Shown in pieces: positions 1 through 7,788 of a DNA stretch of 24,113 bases. Positions within the stretch are counted from its first letter, which is position 1; every line of letters starts with the position of its first letter. The notes beneath the pieces were generated by a model. The model was not told the origin of the DNA. It searched no databases and saw only the letters and a program-made list of their open reading frames with translations. The stretch covers positions 1 through 24,113 of the forward strand of contig JBAZFB010000017.1 in the NCBI GenBank assembly GCA_041653595.1. Reading direction: 5' to 3'. The stretch comes from Candidatus Omnitrophota bacterium. Lineage in GTDB: Bacteria > Omnitrophota > Gorgyraeia > Pluralincolimonadales > Pluralincolimonadaceae. Position numbers and translations under genes: made by a program.

Positions 1-656
1 TTCTCGAGATTGTAGAACGGGTTGGTATCTTTTGTCTTCCAACCGCAAGCATCGCCGTCGGTCACAGTGCTGATGACCGTGCCGGTCCCGCAATTGAATA
101 CCGCGTTAGCCCCGTTAGAAGTCCAGTTCCGCTTGACTCTGATGGTAGAACCGTTCGCATTGAGGGTGCCGTTGGTAATATTCATGTCGTTAGAAACAGT
201 TACGGTTTGGCCGTTATCCAGGTTGATAACGGCCCCATTCTCAATATTGATGTCGCGTCCGATACTGAGGGCGCGGCCGTTTGTTGTAGTCCATGTTCCG
301 CCTTTAATGCTTAAATCATTGGTTGTCGTTACAGTGCCGCCTGATTGTTTTATTATGCCCACATAATCGGTCGTGTCAAGCCACTCGAGCGAAGCCGTAT
401 CGACATCTATGACACAATTACCGGCGCCATTTACGTCAAATCTCACATCATCATTGGCGCTGGGAATTCCGCCGCCCGCTGACCACCAATTAGCGGCGTC
501 ACTCCAATTGCTATCCCCGGCATCAGGCTGCCAGTAATGTGTATCGGCATAAACATCTGAGGGAGAAGCCAGCAAAAATACCCCTAAAAAACACAAAAGG
601 ACGGGAAAGATTCCCATCCTTTTTCTATCACAATATTTTTTATAGGTATAATTCAT
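1..656 (-). CDS. Secreted beta-rich surface protein, 3' end cut by window edge
   Basis: An open reading frame starts at ATG 656-654 and is still open at base 1, giving 218 visible residues. The N terminus has a basic stretch (YKKYCDRKR), a hydrophobic core at about residues 15-31 and a likely signal peptidase site after VYA (35-37). The mature part opens with the pattern HYW...SNWSDAANWWS (40-59) followed by IPSANDDVRF. I associate this with large secreted or autotransporter-like beta-helix proteins of PVC-type bacteria. The rest is low in charge and rich in Thr, Asn and Gly (TVTTTNDL, INIENGAVINL, MNITNGTLNANG), as expected for stacked beta strands. A stop lies in frame just upstream, so the start cannot move out. 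ATG 617 is a weaker alternative because its purine-rich stretch abuts it. The gene has its own promoter (734-763). Function is unknown; export is well supported. Confidence 0.75.
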   Translation of the reverse strand, partial: MNYTYKKYCDRKRMGIFPVLLCFLGVFLLASPSDVYADTHYWQPDAGDSNWSDAANWWSAGGGIPSANDDVRFDVNGAGNCVIDVDTASLEWLDTTDYVGIIKQSGGTVTTTNDLSIKGGTWTTTNGRALSIGRDINIENGAVINLDNGQTVTVSNDMNITNGTLNANGSTIRVKRNWTSNGANAVFNCGTGTVISTVTDGDACGWKTKDTNPFYNLE

Positions 657-664
657 CTTTATTT

Positions 665-680
665 GGGAAAACGTTTACTT
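665..680 (-). promoter_or_regulatory. Candidate LacI/GalR-family operator in the leader
   Basis: The leader contains an imperfect palindrome centred on CG, with core GAAAACGTTTAC at 667-678. It fits the general LacI/GalR operator pattern GnAAACGTTTnC. It lies about 50 bases downstream of the predicted start site and just before ATG 656, where a bound repressor could block elongation. No LacI-family gene is in the window, so the link to sugar control is inference from the site and the upstream glycosidase. Confidence 0.3.
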
Positions 681-733
681 ATTTTTAACTTTCTCCCAAC
701 CAAAAACAGCAGCCTCCCTTTAAAATCGACTAA

Positions 734-763
734 ATTATACTATTTTTCGCCTTAAAATGTCAA
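734..763 (-). promoter_or_regulatory. Sigma70-type promoter of the left-edge secreted gene
   Basis: Read on the minus strand, TTGACA (763-758) and TATAAT (739-734) are both perfect consensus hexamers with an 18-base spacer. The predicted transcription start is near 727, leaving a leader of about 70 bases before ATG 656. The leader has GGGAGG near 710-720, too far from ATG 656 to serve it. It could serve a 14-codon TTG-started mini-ORF that stops two bases before the ATG, but this is speculative. The promoter lies in the 123-base gap after the glycosidase stop codon and lacks the CAAAAATCC element of three other promoters here. Confidence 0.75.
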
Positions 764-779
764 CCTTTTCCTTTTGTAA

Positions 780-3700
780 TCAAAAAATTACCTCCCCTCC
801 TGAAAACTCCGGGTGGCTTACTCCGTTGACCGTTACTCCCGTTATTCCTTCCTTGCGGGGCAGCTTGAAAACAAAACCCTTGGGGGGAGCAGCGCTGCCC
901 GAGACTTTGATCTGCAGGACGCCGTTCTCTTCCTTTACGGAATAACTCAGGTTCCCGTAATATGTCGGGAAATTCCCTATCGAGACGCCTTCTTTGTCCG
1001 ACAGCCATTTCTCCGGTATGCCGTGCCCGAGGATGAGCCGGCCGTCCTCCTCATATACAAATAAGCTCCTGAACGCGTTTATGAATATGGAGGCGACCCA
1101 GGTGTGGGGCAGGTCTCCGACGAACCAGGGCCTGCGGTCATCTGCTAATATCCCCTCCGCCCACTGGTTCCAGGCAAGCGGCCTGCGCATACTCATAAAT
1201 TCCTCAAGCATCTTTACGGCCTTATCCCTCTGGTCTGACAGGACGAATACCTGGGCTATCCTGAAGGCATACGGCGAATACGACCACTTTGGCCAGCTCG
1301 CCAGCCTCGGCAGGTATTGCTTCGTCCAGAATATCCCGAAGGTATTGTCCAGGGAAGGCTGGGGCAGGTATTTCGATTCCTCGGTCGGCCAGACCGCGAT
1401 AGCCGTTGACGGCGCGTCAAGGTCGGCCCTTTCGAGCGATCCCGGTATGAAATCTATCTTCTTTGATGCCTGGACAGCTTTAATGGAATCGTTGACACAC
1501 CTCCTGAAATCTTCCGCTTCTTTTTCAGCGCGGTCCGCCAGTTCTTTATCCCCTAAAATATCCGCGATGGACGCGGCGTCTTTCCATCCCTTGATGCCCC
1601 AGAAATCATCCCAATAACTGTGCACGCCCGGCGCCGGGAAATAACCCTCGTGGCTGACCGAGCGGGGGAATATACCGGATGTCTCTTTCTTCCTCAGGGC
1701 CTCAGTAAAATCTAGGACGCGTTTTACCGCGGGCAACTTGCCCTTGAGCCATTCCTTATCTCCCGTGAAGCGGTAATAATCAAGCACCGAATAGACGTAT
1801 TGGCCCTGGCTGTCGTACTCCTCGAATTCCCTCTCCCAGGCGGGTTCGGCGGCAGTCTCCGAGATCATGATGGGCGGGACCTTGCCGTCCGCCTTTATGC
1901 ATCCGGTGAACCAATCGATATATTCCTTCACCTCTTCGGTATGGCCCATCCTCATCATGGCGGCCGAGGCCGAACACGCGTCGCGTATCCACGACTTCTT
2001 GTAGGCGCCTGAGCCGGCTTGAAGCATCGGCCCGTTCTTATTGATGAACATATATGCCAAGCTGGTCTTAACGGCATCCGACATCTCTTTGTCCGGGATG
2101 TTCACCTGTACCCGGTTTAATTTCTCTTCCCAGAACTCTCTCGTCTTTACCTGCATCACCTCAAAGTCCTTTTCCGGGCCTTTGCCGTTCAATACTTTTA
2201 ATGCCGCTTCAGCGCCATGCAGGGGTATGATGAAAAAATATTCTTTTTCACCCTTCGGCTTGATCCTGAAATCATACTCAAGGACGCCTGATGCGTAGTC
2301 GAAAGGATCTTTAATTGACGGCCTGGCGGCTATCGTCCCGGCCTTCAGCGCGTCGACGAGGCCGTCTTCCATATACGTTGAACCGCCGAATTTATCCGGG
2401 GCCCGGAGCGAGATCAAGCGGTCTTTCCCGTCGATCCTTACCGTATGCCTGCCTTTCGTATCGTATTCCAGGCTCCTTATCATCGCCATCCCGCCGCTCC
2501 ATTGCCAGGATGGATAGACCTGGAAAGGCCTTATCGTAAGGAACAGTTTGCCCGCCAATACCCTCTTGCTATTATTCTTCAGCGTATAACGAACGCAAGT
2601 GAAGGATTCTTCCGGCTTGCCGTAACCGAACGATCTCTGGGAAAAAACCAGGTCGTCGTTTTCCCAGGTCACCGTAGGCATTGGAAGATAATTTTTTTCG
2701 AGGGATTGCGATATCCGGAAGTCATCACGGGTGAGAAGTTTTTTGTCCAGGTAAATGAACGGCATCAGGGATGGGCCCCAATTATACAACTGAAGCTGCC
2801 CGTCTTCGCAAAAACAGCTTTCCGCCTTATCCCCTTCTACGCCGATCGCGGTCCAGTAGGCCTGGCGGCCTCCTATCCATACGGGATAATACTTCCTTTC
2901 CGAGGGTCTCGCTTTCATCTGGTAATAACTTTGCGCGTCCAGCCGTTTCTTTATCTGCGGGACGACGTCCTCGTCCTGCACGAGTACTATAGGGGGTTTG
3001 GATATGCCGCCGCCGCCCCAATCATCGAAGACGCGGAAAGTAAAATTATTCGGTTTGCCCGGCGCCAGGTATTTCCCGACGGTCGAGACGGTCAGGGTCT
3101 GGTTTACGCTTCCCGGGATCCTCGAGTTCGTGACCCGGGGGCCGTATCCGGCGGCGAATTGGCCGTTAACGTACAACTCGTAAGCGTCATCTACTCCGCC
3201 GGCCATCAGGACGGCCTTGCCGTCATTCCAGTTTGCGGGAATTAAAATATCTTTCTTATACCAGGCGTAACCGTCGTAGCCCGGAAAACCCTGGTCTTCC
3301 CAAAACCGCCCTGTCTCGATCTGCGCCCAGTCCCCCGGAGCGCCGGCGGATGTAAACCATTTATCCTTGATCCCGATGTTGCGGGGATCTGTCTTAAAAT
3401 CCCATTTACCTTCGAGAGGAATGATCTCTCCTTCGTTTATTTTGCCGGAATTATCTATGCCGGGCCCGAATATGGAAATCTCGAAGAGCGAATATCCCCA
3501 TTTTGTGGTCCTCTTTTTAAAAACCAGCTTTATATACCTTGCCGCGGTCTTCTCGAAAGAGACCTCCTCGTTCCCGCCGGCGGCTTTATCCTGCTTATAC
3601 GCGCGCCTCCATTCTTTACCGTCCGAAGACAATAGTATCTCGTAAGAGGACGCGTATGCTGTTTCCCAGAAGAGTGTCAGGCCGGATATTTCTTTGGCCT

Positions 3701-3890
3701 CCCCGAGGTCTATCTCAAGCCATTCATTGTCGGAAAATTTGCTGCTCCAACGGGTGGCCATATTGCCGTCAAGGAGGTTTTCAGGGCTTAACGCGGCCTC
3801 GGATGAGGAAGCCGTTATCTTTATTTCCGAGGAAAATCCGATGGAAGGAAAAAAGCAAAGTAGGGCCGCCAACAAGAGTATGAATTTCAT
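780..3890 (-). CDS. Secreted six-hairpin-type glycosidase with F5/8 type C domain
   Basis: This 1036-residue protein is predicted to act on carbohydrate outside the cytoplasm. It has a clear signal peptide (MKFILLLAALLCFFPSIGFS). An F5/8 type C (discoidin/CBM32-like) module follows at about 22-150, recognised by SPENLLDGNMATRWSS, WLEIDLGEAKEISGL and ARYIKLVF. A second galactose-binding-like jelly roll, as in GH2 N-terminal domains, spans about 155-300 (EGKWDF, GYAWYKKDI, YELYVNGQ). After a beta-rich region, an alpha-helical repeat region at about 600-960 carries SWIRDA near residue 634, FEEYDSQGQYVYSVLDYY and WNQWAEG, typical of (alpha/alpha)6 glycosidases; a short beta domain ends the protein. 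I cannot assign a GH family or the catalytic acids. ATG 3890 has GAGGA at 3901-3905, ten bases upstream and overlapping the end of the kinase gene, so the two are probably cotranscribed. Confidence 0.8.
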   Translation of the reverse strand: MKFILLLAALLCFFPSIGFSSEIKITASSSEAALSPENLLDGNMATRWSSKFSDNEWLEIDLGEAKEISGLTLFWETAYASSYEILLSSDGKEWRRAYKQDKAAGGNEEVSFEKTAARYIKLVFKKRTTKWGYSLFEISIFGPGIDNSGKINEGEIIPLEGKWDFKTDPRNIGIKDKWFTSAGAPGDWAQIETGRFWEDQGFPGYDGYAWYKKDILIPANWNDGKAVLMAGGVDDAYELYVNGQFAAGYGPRVTNSRIPGSVNQTLTVSTVGKYLAPGKPNNFTFRVFDDWGGGGISKPPIVLVQDEDVVPQIKKRLDAQSYYQMKARPSERKYYPVWIGGRQAYWTAIGVEGDKAESCFCEDGQLQLYNWGPSLMPFIYLDKKLLTRDDFRISQSLEKNYLPMPTVTWENDDLVFSQRSFGYGKPEESFTCVRYTLKNNSKRVLAGKLFLTIRPFQVYPSWQWSGGMAMIRSLEYDTKGRHTVRIDGKDRLISLRAPDKFGGSTYMEDGLVDALKAGTIAARPSIKDPFDYASGVLEYDFRIKPKGEKEYFFIIPLHGAEAALKVLNGKGPEKDFEVMQVKTREFWEEKLNRVQVNIPDKEMSDAVKTSLAYMFINKNGPMLQAGSGAYKKSWIRDACSASAAMMRMGHTEEVKEYIDWFTGCIKADGKVPPIMISETAAEPAWEREFEEYDSQGQYVYSVLDYYRFTGDKEWLKGKLPAVKRVLDFTEALRKKETSGIFPRSVSHEGYFPAPGVHSYWDDFWGIKGWKDAASIADILGDKELADRAEKEAEDFRRCVNDSIKAVQASKKIDFIPGSLERADLDAPSTAIAVWPTEESKYLPQPSLDNTFGIFWTKQYLPRLASWPKWSYSPYAFRIAQVFVLSDQRDKAVKMLEEFMSMRRPLAWNQWAEGILADDRRPWFVGDLPHTWVASIFINAFRSLFVYEEDGRLILGHGIPEKWLSDKEGVSIGNFPTYYGNLSYSVKEENGVLQIKVSGSAAPPKGFVFKLPRKEGITGVTVNGVSHPEFSGGEVIF

Positions 3891-3906
3891 ATTTACAGGC
3901 TCCTCA

Positions 3907-5052
3907 CTATTTTTTTGGTAAACTGATGGAGACGTTCGTTCCTTTTCCCGGTTCGCTTTCTATTTGTATCGTCCCGCCGTGGAGAGTTACTATCTGCCGG
4001 CAAACGGCAAGCCCGAGGCCTGTGCCTTTGGCTTTTGTGGTAAAGAACGGGTCAAATACCCTTTCCATATCCTCTTTATTTATGCCTGACCCGTTGTCCT
4101 TTATCGAAATAACCAAAAAATCTCCGTCGATTTTCGCGCCGATCTCTATCCGCCCCTTCTTTTCATCAATAGCGTCGATCGCGTTATTGAGGATATTCGC
4201 GAATATCTCTTTAAGCTGGAGAGGATCGGCCTCGAAAGTCATTTCCTTTATCGGGTCTATTGAAAACTTGACCGGAGAGGGTTTGCCCTCCTCTCCCCTC
4301 AGCGCCTCCTCTACGGACGCCTTAAGGATGTTATATATGTTCACATTCTTAAGGTGGGACACCTTGATCTTGGAATAGAAGAGAAGATTGTTGATTATCT
4401 GGTCGCTCTCGGTAACTTTATTATCTATATTTTGGAGGTTATTTTCTATAATAGGGTCCGGCACTTTCCTTTTTATGTTATATACCGCAAGCCTTATGCC
4501 CGCGAGCGGGTTGCGCAATTCATGCGCGACTGTCGCGGCAAGCATCCCGATATCAGCCAGGCGCTTCGCCTTCTCGGCCTCTTCCTGTAACGCCAGGGCT
4601 TCCTGCGTCTTCTGCTCCACCAGACGTTCGAGCATCCTTCTATCCCTTCTTAACACTTCCTCTGCCTTTTTGCGTTCGATAGAATATCTGATACTTCGTA
4701 TCAATATAGATACATCTATCTTTCCCTTGACAAGATAATCGGCCGCGTTCCTCCGCACCGCCGCCAGGCCCACGGCCTCACTGTCATTGCCGGTCAGTAC
4801 TATTACCGGCAGGTTTTGGTCGGATTCCAAGAGGCTCGAGAGCGTATCCAGCCCCTGGCTGTCAGGCAGGTTGAGGTCCAGGAATACTGCGTCGGGCTTC
4901 GCGCCGCTTATTTTCCGCAGCGCCTCGCCCAAATTTTCTGCGTGCGTCACCCTGAAGGCCGGGTCCGTGGATCCTTTTAACAGTTCGGTCACAAACCTCG
5001 CGTCCGTCGAGTTATCTTCGACGATCAGTATGTCGATATCTCTTTTTTCCAT
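3907..5052 (-). CDS. REC-histidine kinase (inverse hybrid sensor kinase)
   Basis: A cytoplasmic signalling protein of 381 residues with no membrane segment. Residues 5-125 are a complete receiver domain: acidic pair E12/D13, phosphoacceptor D59 in FLDLNLP, T87 and K109. A charged coiled coil (about 126-165) leads to a HisKA domain with AHELRNPL (His177). The ATPase domain carries an N box (NNAIDAID), G1 (DNGSGI), F box (DPFFTTKAKG) and G2 (GTGLGL), so it looks catalytically intact. With REC in front of the kinase, it is probably controlled by phosphorylation from another kinase, plausibly the Cache kinase two genes upstream. It starts 17 bases after the response regulator gene and ends 16 bases before the glycosidase ATG. 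No DNA-binding output domain is visible in the cluster. Confidence 0.93.
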   Translation of the reverse strand: MEKRDIDILIVEDNSTDARFVTELLKGSTDPAFRVTHAENLGEALRKISGAKPDAVFLDLNLPDSQGLDTLSSLLESDQNLPVIVLTGNDSEAVGLAAVRRNAADYLVKGKIDVSILIRSIRYSIERKKAEEVLRRDRRMLERLVEQKTQEALALQEEAEKAKRLADIGMLAATVAHELRNPLAGIRLAVYNIKRKVPDPIIENNLQNIDNKVTESDQIINNLLFYSKIKVSHLKNVNIYNILKASVEEALRGEEGKPSPVKFSIDPIKEMTFEADPLQLKEIFANILNNAIDAIDEKKGRIEIGAKIDGDFLVISIKDNGSGINKEDMERVFDPFFTTKAKGTGLGLAVCRQIVTLHGGTIQIESEPGKGTNVSISLPKK

Positions 5053-5069
5053 CGTTCTGCCCCATATCC

Positions 5070-5522
5070 CTATTTCTTTTTAGGCGGAAGTTTCACTATC
5101 GTCAGCCAGAAATCCTGGACGGCCTTCGCGACCTTCACGAACTGCCCCAGGTCCACTGGTTTCGTTATGTAGCAATTGGCGTGCAGATCGTACGATTCTA
5201 TGATATCGTTCTCCGCTTTCGACACGGTCAATACGACTACCGGGATCGACTTCAGGTCATCGTCGTTTTTTATCTCTTTTAATACCTCGCGTCCGTCGAT
5301 CTTCGGGAGATTCAGGTCGAGAAGGATAAGGTCAGGGCGGATGACGTCCTTAAATCTCCCCTCTCTCCTCAGGAATTGCAACGCCTGCTCGCCGTCAGTT
5401 ACCACGTGAAGGTTACTGAAGATCTTCTCGTCCTTAAGCGTCTCGGTCGTAAGCCGGACATCCGCGGGATTGTCTTCCACGAGCAGGATGTCAATAGGTA
5501 CTACGTATTCGCCGTTCTTCAT
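5070..5522 (-). CDS. Single-domain response regulator, Rcp1/CheY-like
   Basis: A 150-residue stand-alone receiver with acidic pair E16/D17, phosphoacceptor D69 in LLDLNLP, T99 and K121 in ITKP. The layout, with an insertion before the phosphoacceptor (FLRREGRFKDVIRPD), is typical of Rcp1-type regulators that partner phytochrome-class kinases. The start is set at ATG 5522 because GGAGG lies five bases upstream (5528-5536) and the codon overlaps the kinase stop as ATGA. The frame is open further upstream to 5630, but that part reads through the kinase C terminus and is not receiver-like. It has no output domain, so it probably works as a phosphorelay shuttle or by protein contact, perhaps to the REC-kinase encoded next. 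Confidence 0.93.
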   Translation of the reverse strand: MKNGEYVVPIDILLVEDNPADVRLTTETLKDEKIFSNLHVVTDGEQALQFLRREGRFKDVIRPDLILLDLNLPKIDGREVLKEIKNDDDLKSIPVVVLTVSKAENDIIESYDLHANCYITKPVDLGQFVKVAKAVQDFWLTIVKLPPKKK

Positions 5523-7783
5523 GATATGCCTCCTTTGCTTTCGGGGACCGTAAAATAGAAGGTTGTGCCCTCGCCTAATTTTGACTCGACCCAGATGCGC
5601 CCTCCTCGGCTCTCCACTATCTTCTTGCATATTGAAAGTCCTATCCCGGTGCCCGGATATTTATCCCTTCCGTGAAGGCGCTGGAATATCAAGAAAATCC
5701 TGTCCTTATATTTCTCGTCTATCCCTATGCCGTTATCCCGCACCGAAAAGAGCCATTCATCTCCCTGCCTCTTCGCGTTGATATGCACGCGGGGCGTCTC
5801 CTCGCCGCGGAATTTTATGGCGTTGCCGATGAGGTTCTGGAAGAGCTGGATGAAACTGCTTTCGTTACATGCCATCACCGGTAAATTATCATGGGTTATT
5901 ACCGCTTTATTCTCTTCTATCACCGGCCCCATGCTGAATACGACCCTGCCGAGCACCGAATTGCAATCGGTTTCTCGCAGTTCCGTATCGGTCCTGCCGA
6001 CGCGCGAATATGCCAGGAGGTCGGTTATCAATTTCTGCATCCGCTTGGCCGCGTCTACGATGAAACCTATGAATTCATCGGCGTCCTTATCAAGCTTTCC
6101 CTTATAGCGCTGTTCCAATAGCTGCGAATAGCTCGCCATCGTCCTCAACGGCTCCTGCAAGTCGTGCGAGGCGACATAGGCGAACTGTTCCAGGCCCTCG
6201 TTGGACCTGAGGAGCTCCCTATTTGCCGAATTGACTTCTGCGGTGCGTTCTTTCACAATCGCTTCCAGTTGGTCACGGTGACGCTTTAATTCTTCCACCG
6301 CGCGGTTGAGCTCAGTCACATCGCGCGCCGCGGCAAAGACCCCCAGTCTGTTGCCGCGAGTATCCTTATAGATGCTTGCGTTATATAGGACATCTATCAA
6401 CCTGCCATCCTTGTGGCGTATGGTCAAGGGATAATCGGTGACAATCCCCTCGGCAAAGACCTGCCTGTAGCCGGCCTGCGCCTTTTGGGGCTCAGTGAAG
6501 TAGTTGGAAAAGTCTGTGCCTATAAGCTCTTCCCTGGTCTTCCCGGTTGCCCTGATGGTAGCTTCGTTTACATCGGTTATCTTACCTTCAGGAGAGATGG
6601 TGACAAAGGGGTCGAGAGAAGTTTCAAGCAGGCTGCGAGCGTACATAGCATTCTTTTTTAAATCCTGCGTCATCATATCAAACGACCGTGACAGCTGACC
6701 GATCTCGTCCTTAGAACCGGTCGCGACTTTATAGTCAAGGTTACCTGCGCCGATTATCTCCGCGCCCTTGGAGAGCATTTTTATAGGCCGGGAGATTGAC
6801 CGGGCGATCGAAAATGACATGACCCCCGCCAAAACGAATACAAGCGCCAATATGGCTGTTACGATTTTTCGTAATCCCGTTATATCGGCAAAAGCCTCAT
6901 CGACATCTATCTTCGCAACCATCCCCCATCCCAGGGAGGGGATATGCCGCCAGGACGCGATCACTTTCGCGCCGCGGTAGTCCCTTGATATGCCGGTCCC
7001 GGTCTTTCCCATGACGGCTTCCTGGATGGGTAAACCGGCCTTATCGCCAATGGGGATCTTTCTCTCCAGCGCCGCTTGCGGGTCATATTTTAGAGGCATC
7101 AGGTACACTACCTGATCGCCTTCTTTCTTGCCGATCAGGACTTCTCCCGTATTCCCCAATCCTTTAACATCCTGGATAAGCTTATAGACAGGCGCCATAT
7201 CGACCTTAAAAACTATGGTCCCCGCAAAAACATCTTTGAGATCAAAGACGGCGTCCGTAATGAGCATTACCAACCTGCCGCCTTCCGAATCGTCGCGGAA
7301 GACATCCGTAAAATAAATAGCGCGTTTGCCTTCCCCGAAAGCTTTCCCCTGCGGGTCATTCAGGACTTTTAGGAAATTCTTGGGCCCGTTGGTTGTATCG
7401 CTCAAGTAGACTATCCTGCCTTCGGGGCTCACAAGCATGATATCGAATAAGTTCCAAACCTTCCGCATGCGCTGGACCGTCACGTCTATCTGTTGTTTGG
7501 CAAACATGAATTCGGGGTCGTCGGGATCTAAAGAGAGGCGGGTCAGGACAGGGATGTTATTCCTGACGGCAAAAGAACTCTTGGCTACTTCTATATCGGC
7601 CTTTAAACCGGCAAAATACGTCTCTATACTGTCCGCTTTAAAACTTGTGATATTCCCCAGTTCAGAAAGGTGGACGGTCTCGATCGTCCTCTTATAATTA
7701 TTGAAGCTCAGGAGGCCCACGATCAGCGCGGGTATCAAGGCAACCGCCAATAAAGCGATCGTAATCCTTGTCCTGATAGTCAT
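5519..7783 (-). CDS. Membrane sensor histidine kinase (Cache-HAMP-PAS-HisKA-HATPase)
   Basis: A 754-residue inner-membrane sensor. Helix 1 is at about residues 7-27 (IALLAVALIPALIVGLL). An extracytoplasmic dCache-like domain follows (about 30-295; GRIVYLS, GNTGEVLIGKK, PSLGWGMVAKIDVDEAF). Helix 2 is at about 303-325, then HAMP (SRPIKMLSKGAEIIGAGNLD), a PAS/PAC unit (about 385-500; ending GVFAAARDVTELNRA), a coiled coil, HisKA with SHDLQEPLRTM (His540), and an ATPase domain with NLIGNAIKF, DNGIGI and GTGIGLSI. The phytochrome-class H box fits its Rcp1-type partner, which overlaps it by ATGA. The Cache domain suggests a small-molecule ligand that I cannot name. ATG 7783 lies five bases after the GMP synthase stop. 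Its Shine-Dalgarno (GGAAG) is weak and rather distant, so coupling to the gene before it is likely. Confidence 0.93.
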   Translation of the reverse strand: MTIRTRITIALLAVALIPALIVGLLSFNNYKRTIETVHLSELGNITSFKADSIETYFAGLKADIEVAKSSFAVRNNIPVLTRLSLDPDDPEFMFAKQQIDVTVQRMRKVWNLFDIMLVSPEGRIVYLSDTTNGPKNFLKVLNDPQGKAFGEGKRAIYFTDVFRDDSEGGRLVMLITDAVFDLKDVFAGTIVFKVDMAPVYKLIQDVKGLGNTGEVLIGKKEGDQVVYLMPLKYDPQAALERKIPIGDKAGLPIQEAVMGKTGTGISRDYRGAKVIASWRHIPSLGWGMVAKIDVDEAFADITGLRKIVTAILALVFVLAGVMSFSIARSISRPIKMLSKGAEIIGAGNLDYKVATGSKDEIGQLSRSFDMMTQDLKKNAMYARSLLETSLDPFVTISPEGKITDVNEATIRATGKTREELIGTDFSNYFTEPQKAQAGYRQVFAEGIVTDYPLTIRHKDGRLIDVLYNASIYKDTRGNRLGVFAAARDVTELNRAVEELKRHRDQLEAIVKERTAEVNSANRELLRSNEGLEQFAYVASHDLQEPLRTMASYSQLLEQRYKGKLDKDADEFIGFIVDAAKRMQKLITDLLAYSRVGRTDTELRETDCNSVLGRVVFSMGPVIEENKAVITHDNLPVMACNESSFIQLFQNLIGNAIKFRGEETPRVHINAKRQGDEWLFSVRDNGIGIDEKYKDRIFLIFQRLHGRDKYPGTGIGLSICKKIVESRGGRIWVESKLGEGTTFYFTVPESKGGIS

Positions 7784-7788
7784 AATTT

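Noticed and set aside
2445..3245. A 266-codon open frame on the plus strand inside the glycosidase gene (also a 207-codon one at 994-1617)
   Set aside because: Antisense shadows of a well-supported minus-strand gene; translations are low-complexity, have no domain, and lack ribosome sites.
5523..5630. N-terminal extension of the response regulator to 5630
   Set aside because: The extra 36 residues overlap the kinase C terminus and are not receiver-like; ATG 5522 has GGAGG and an ATGA junction.
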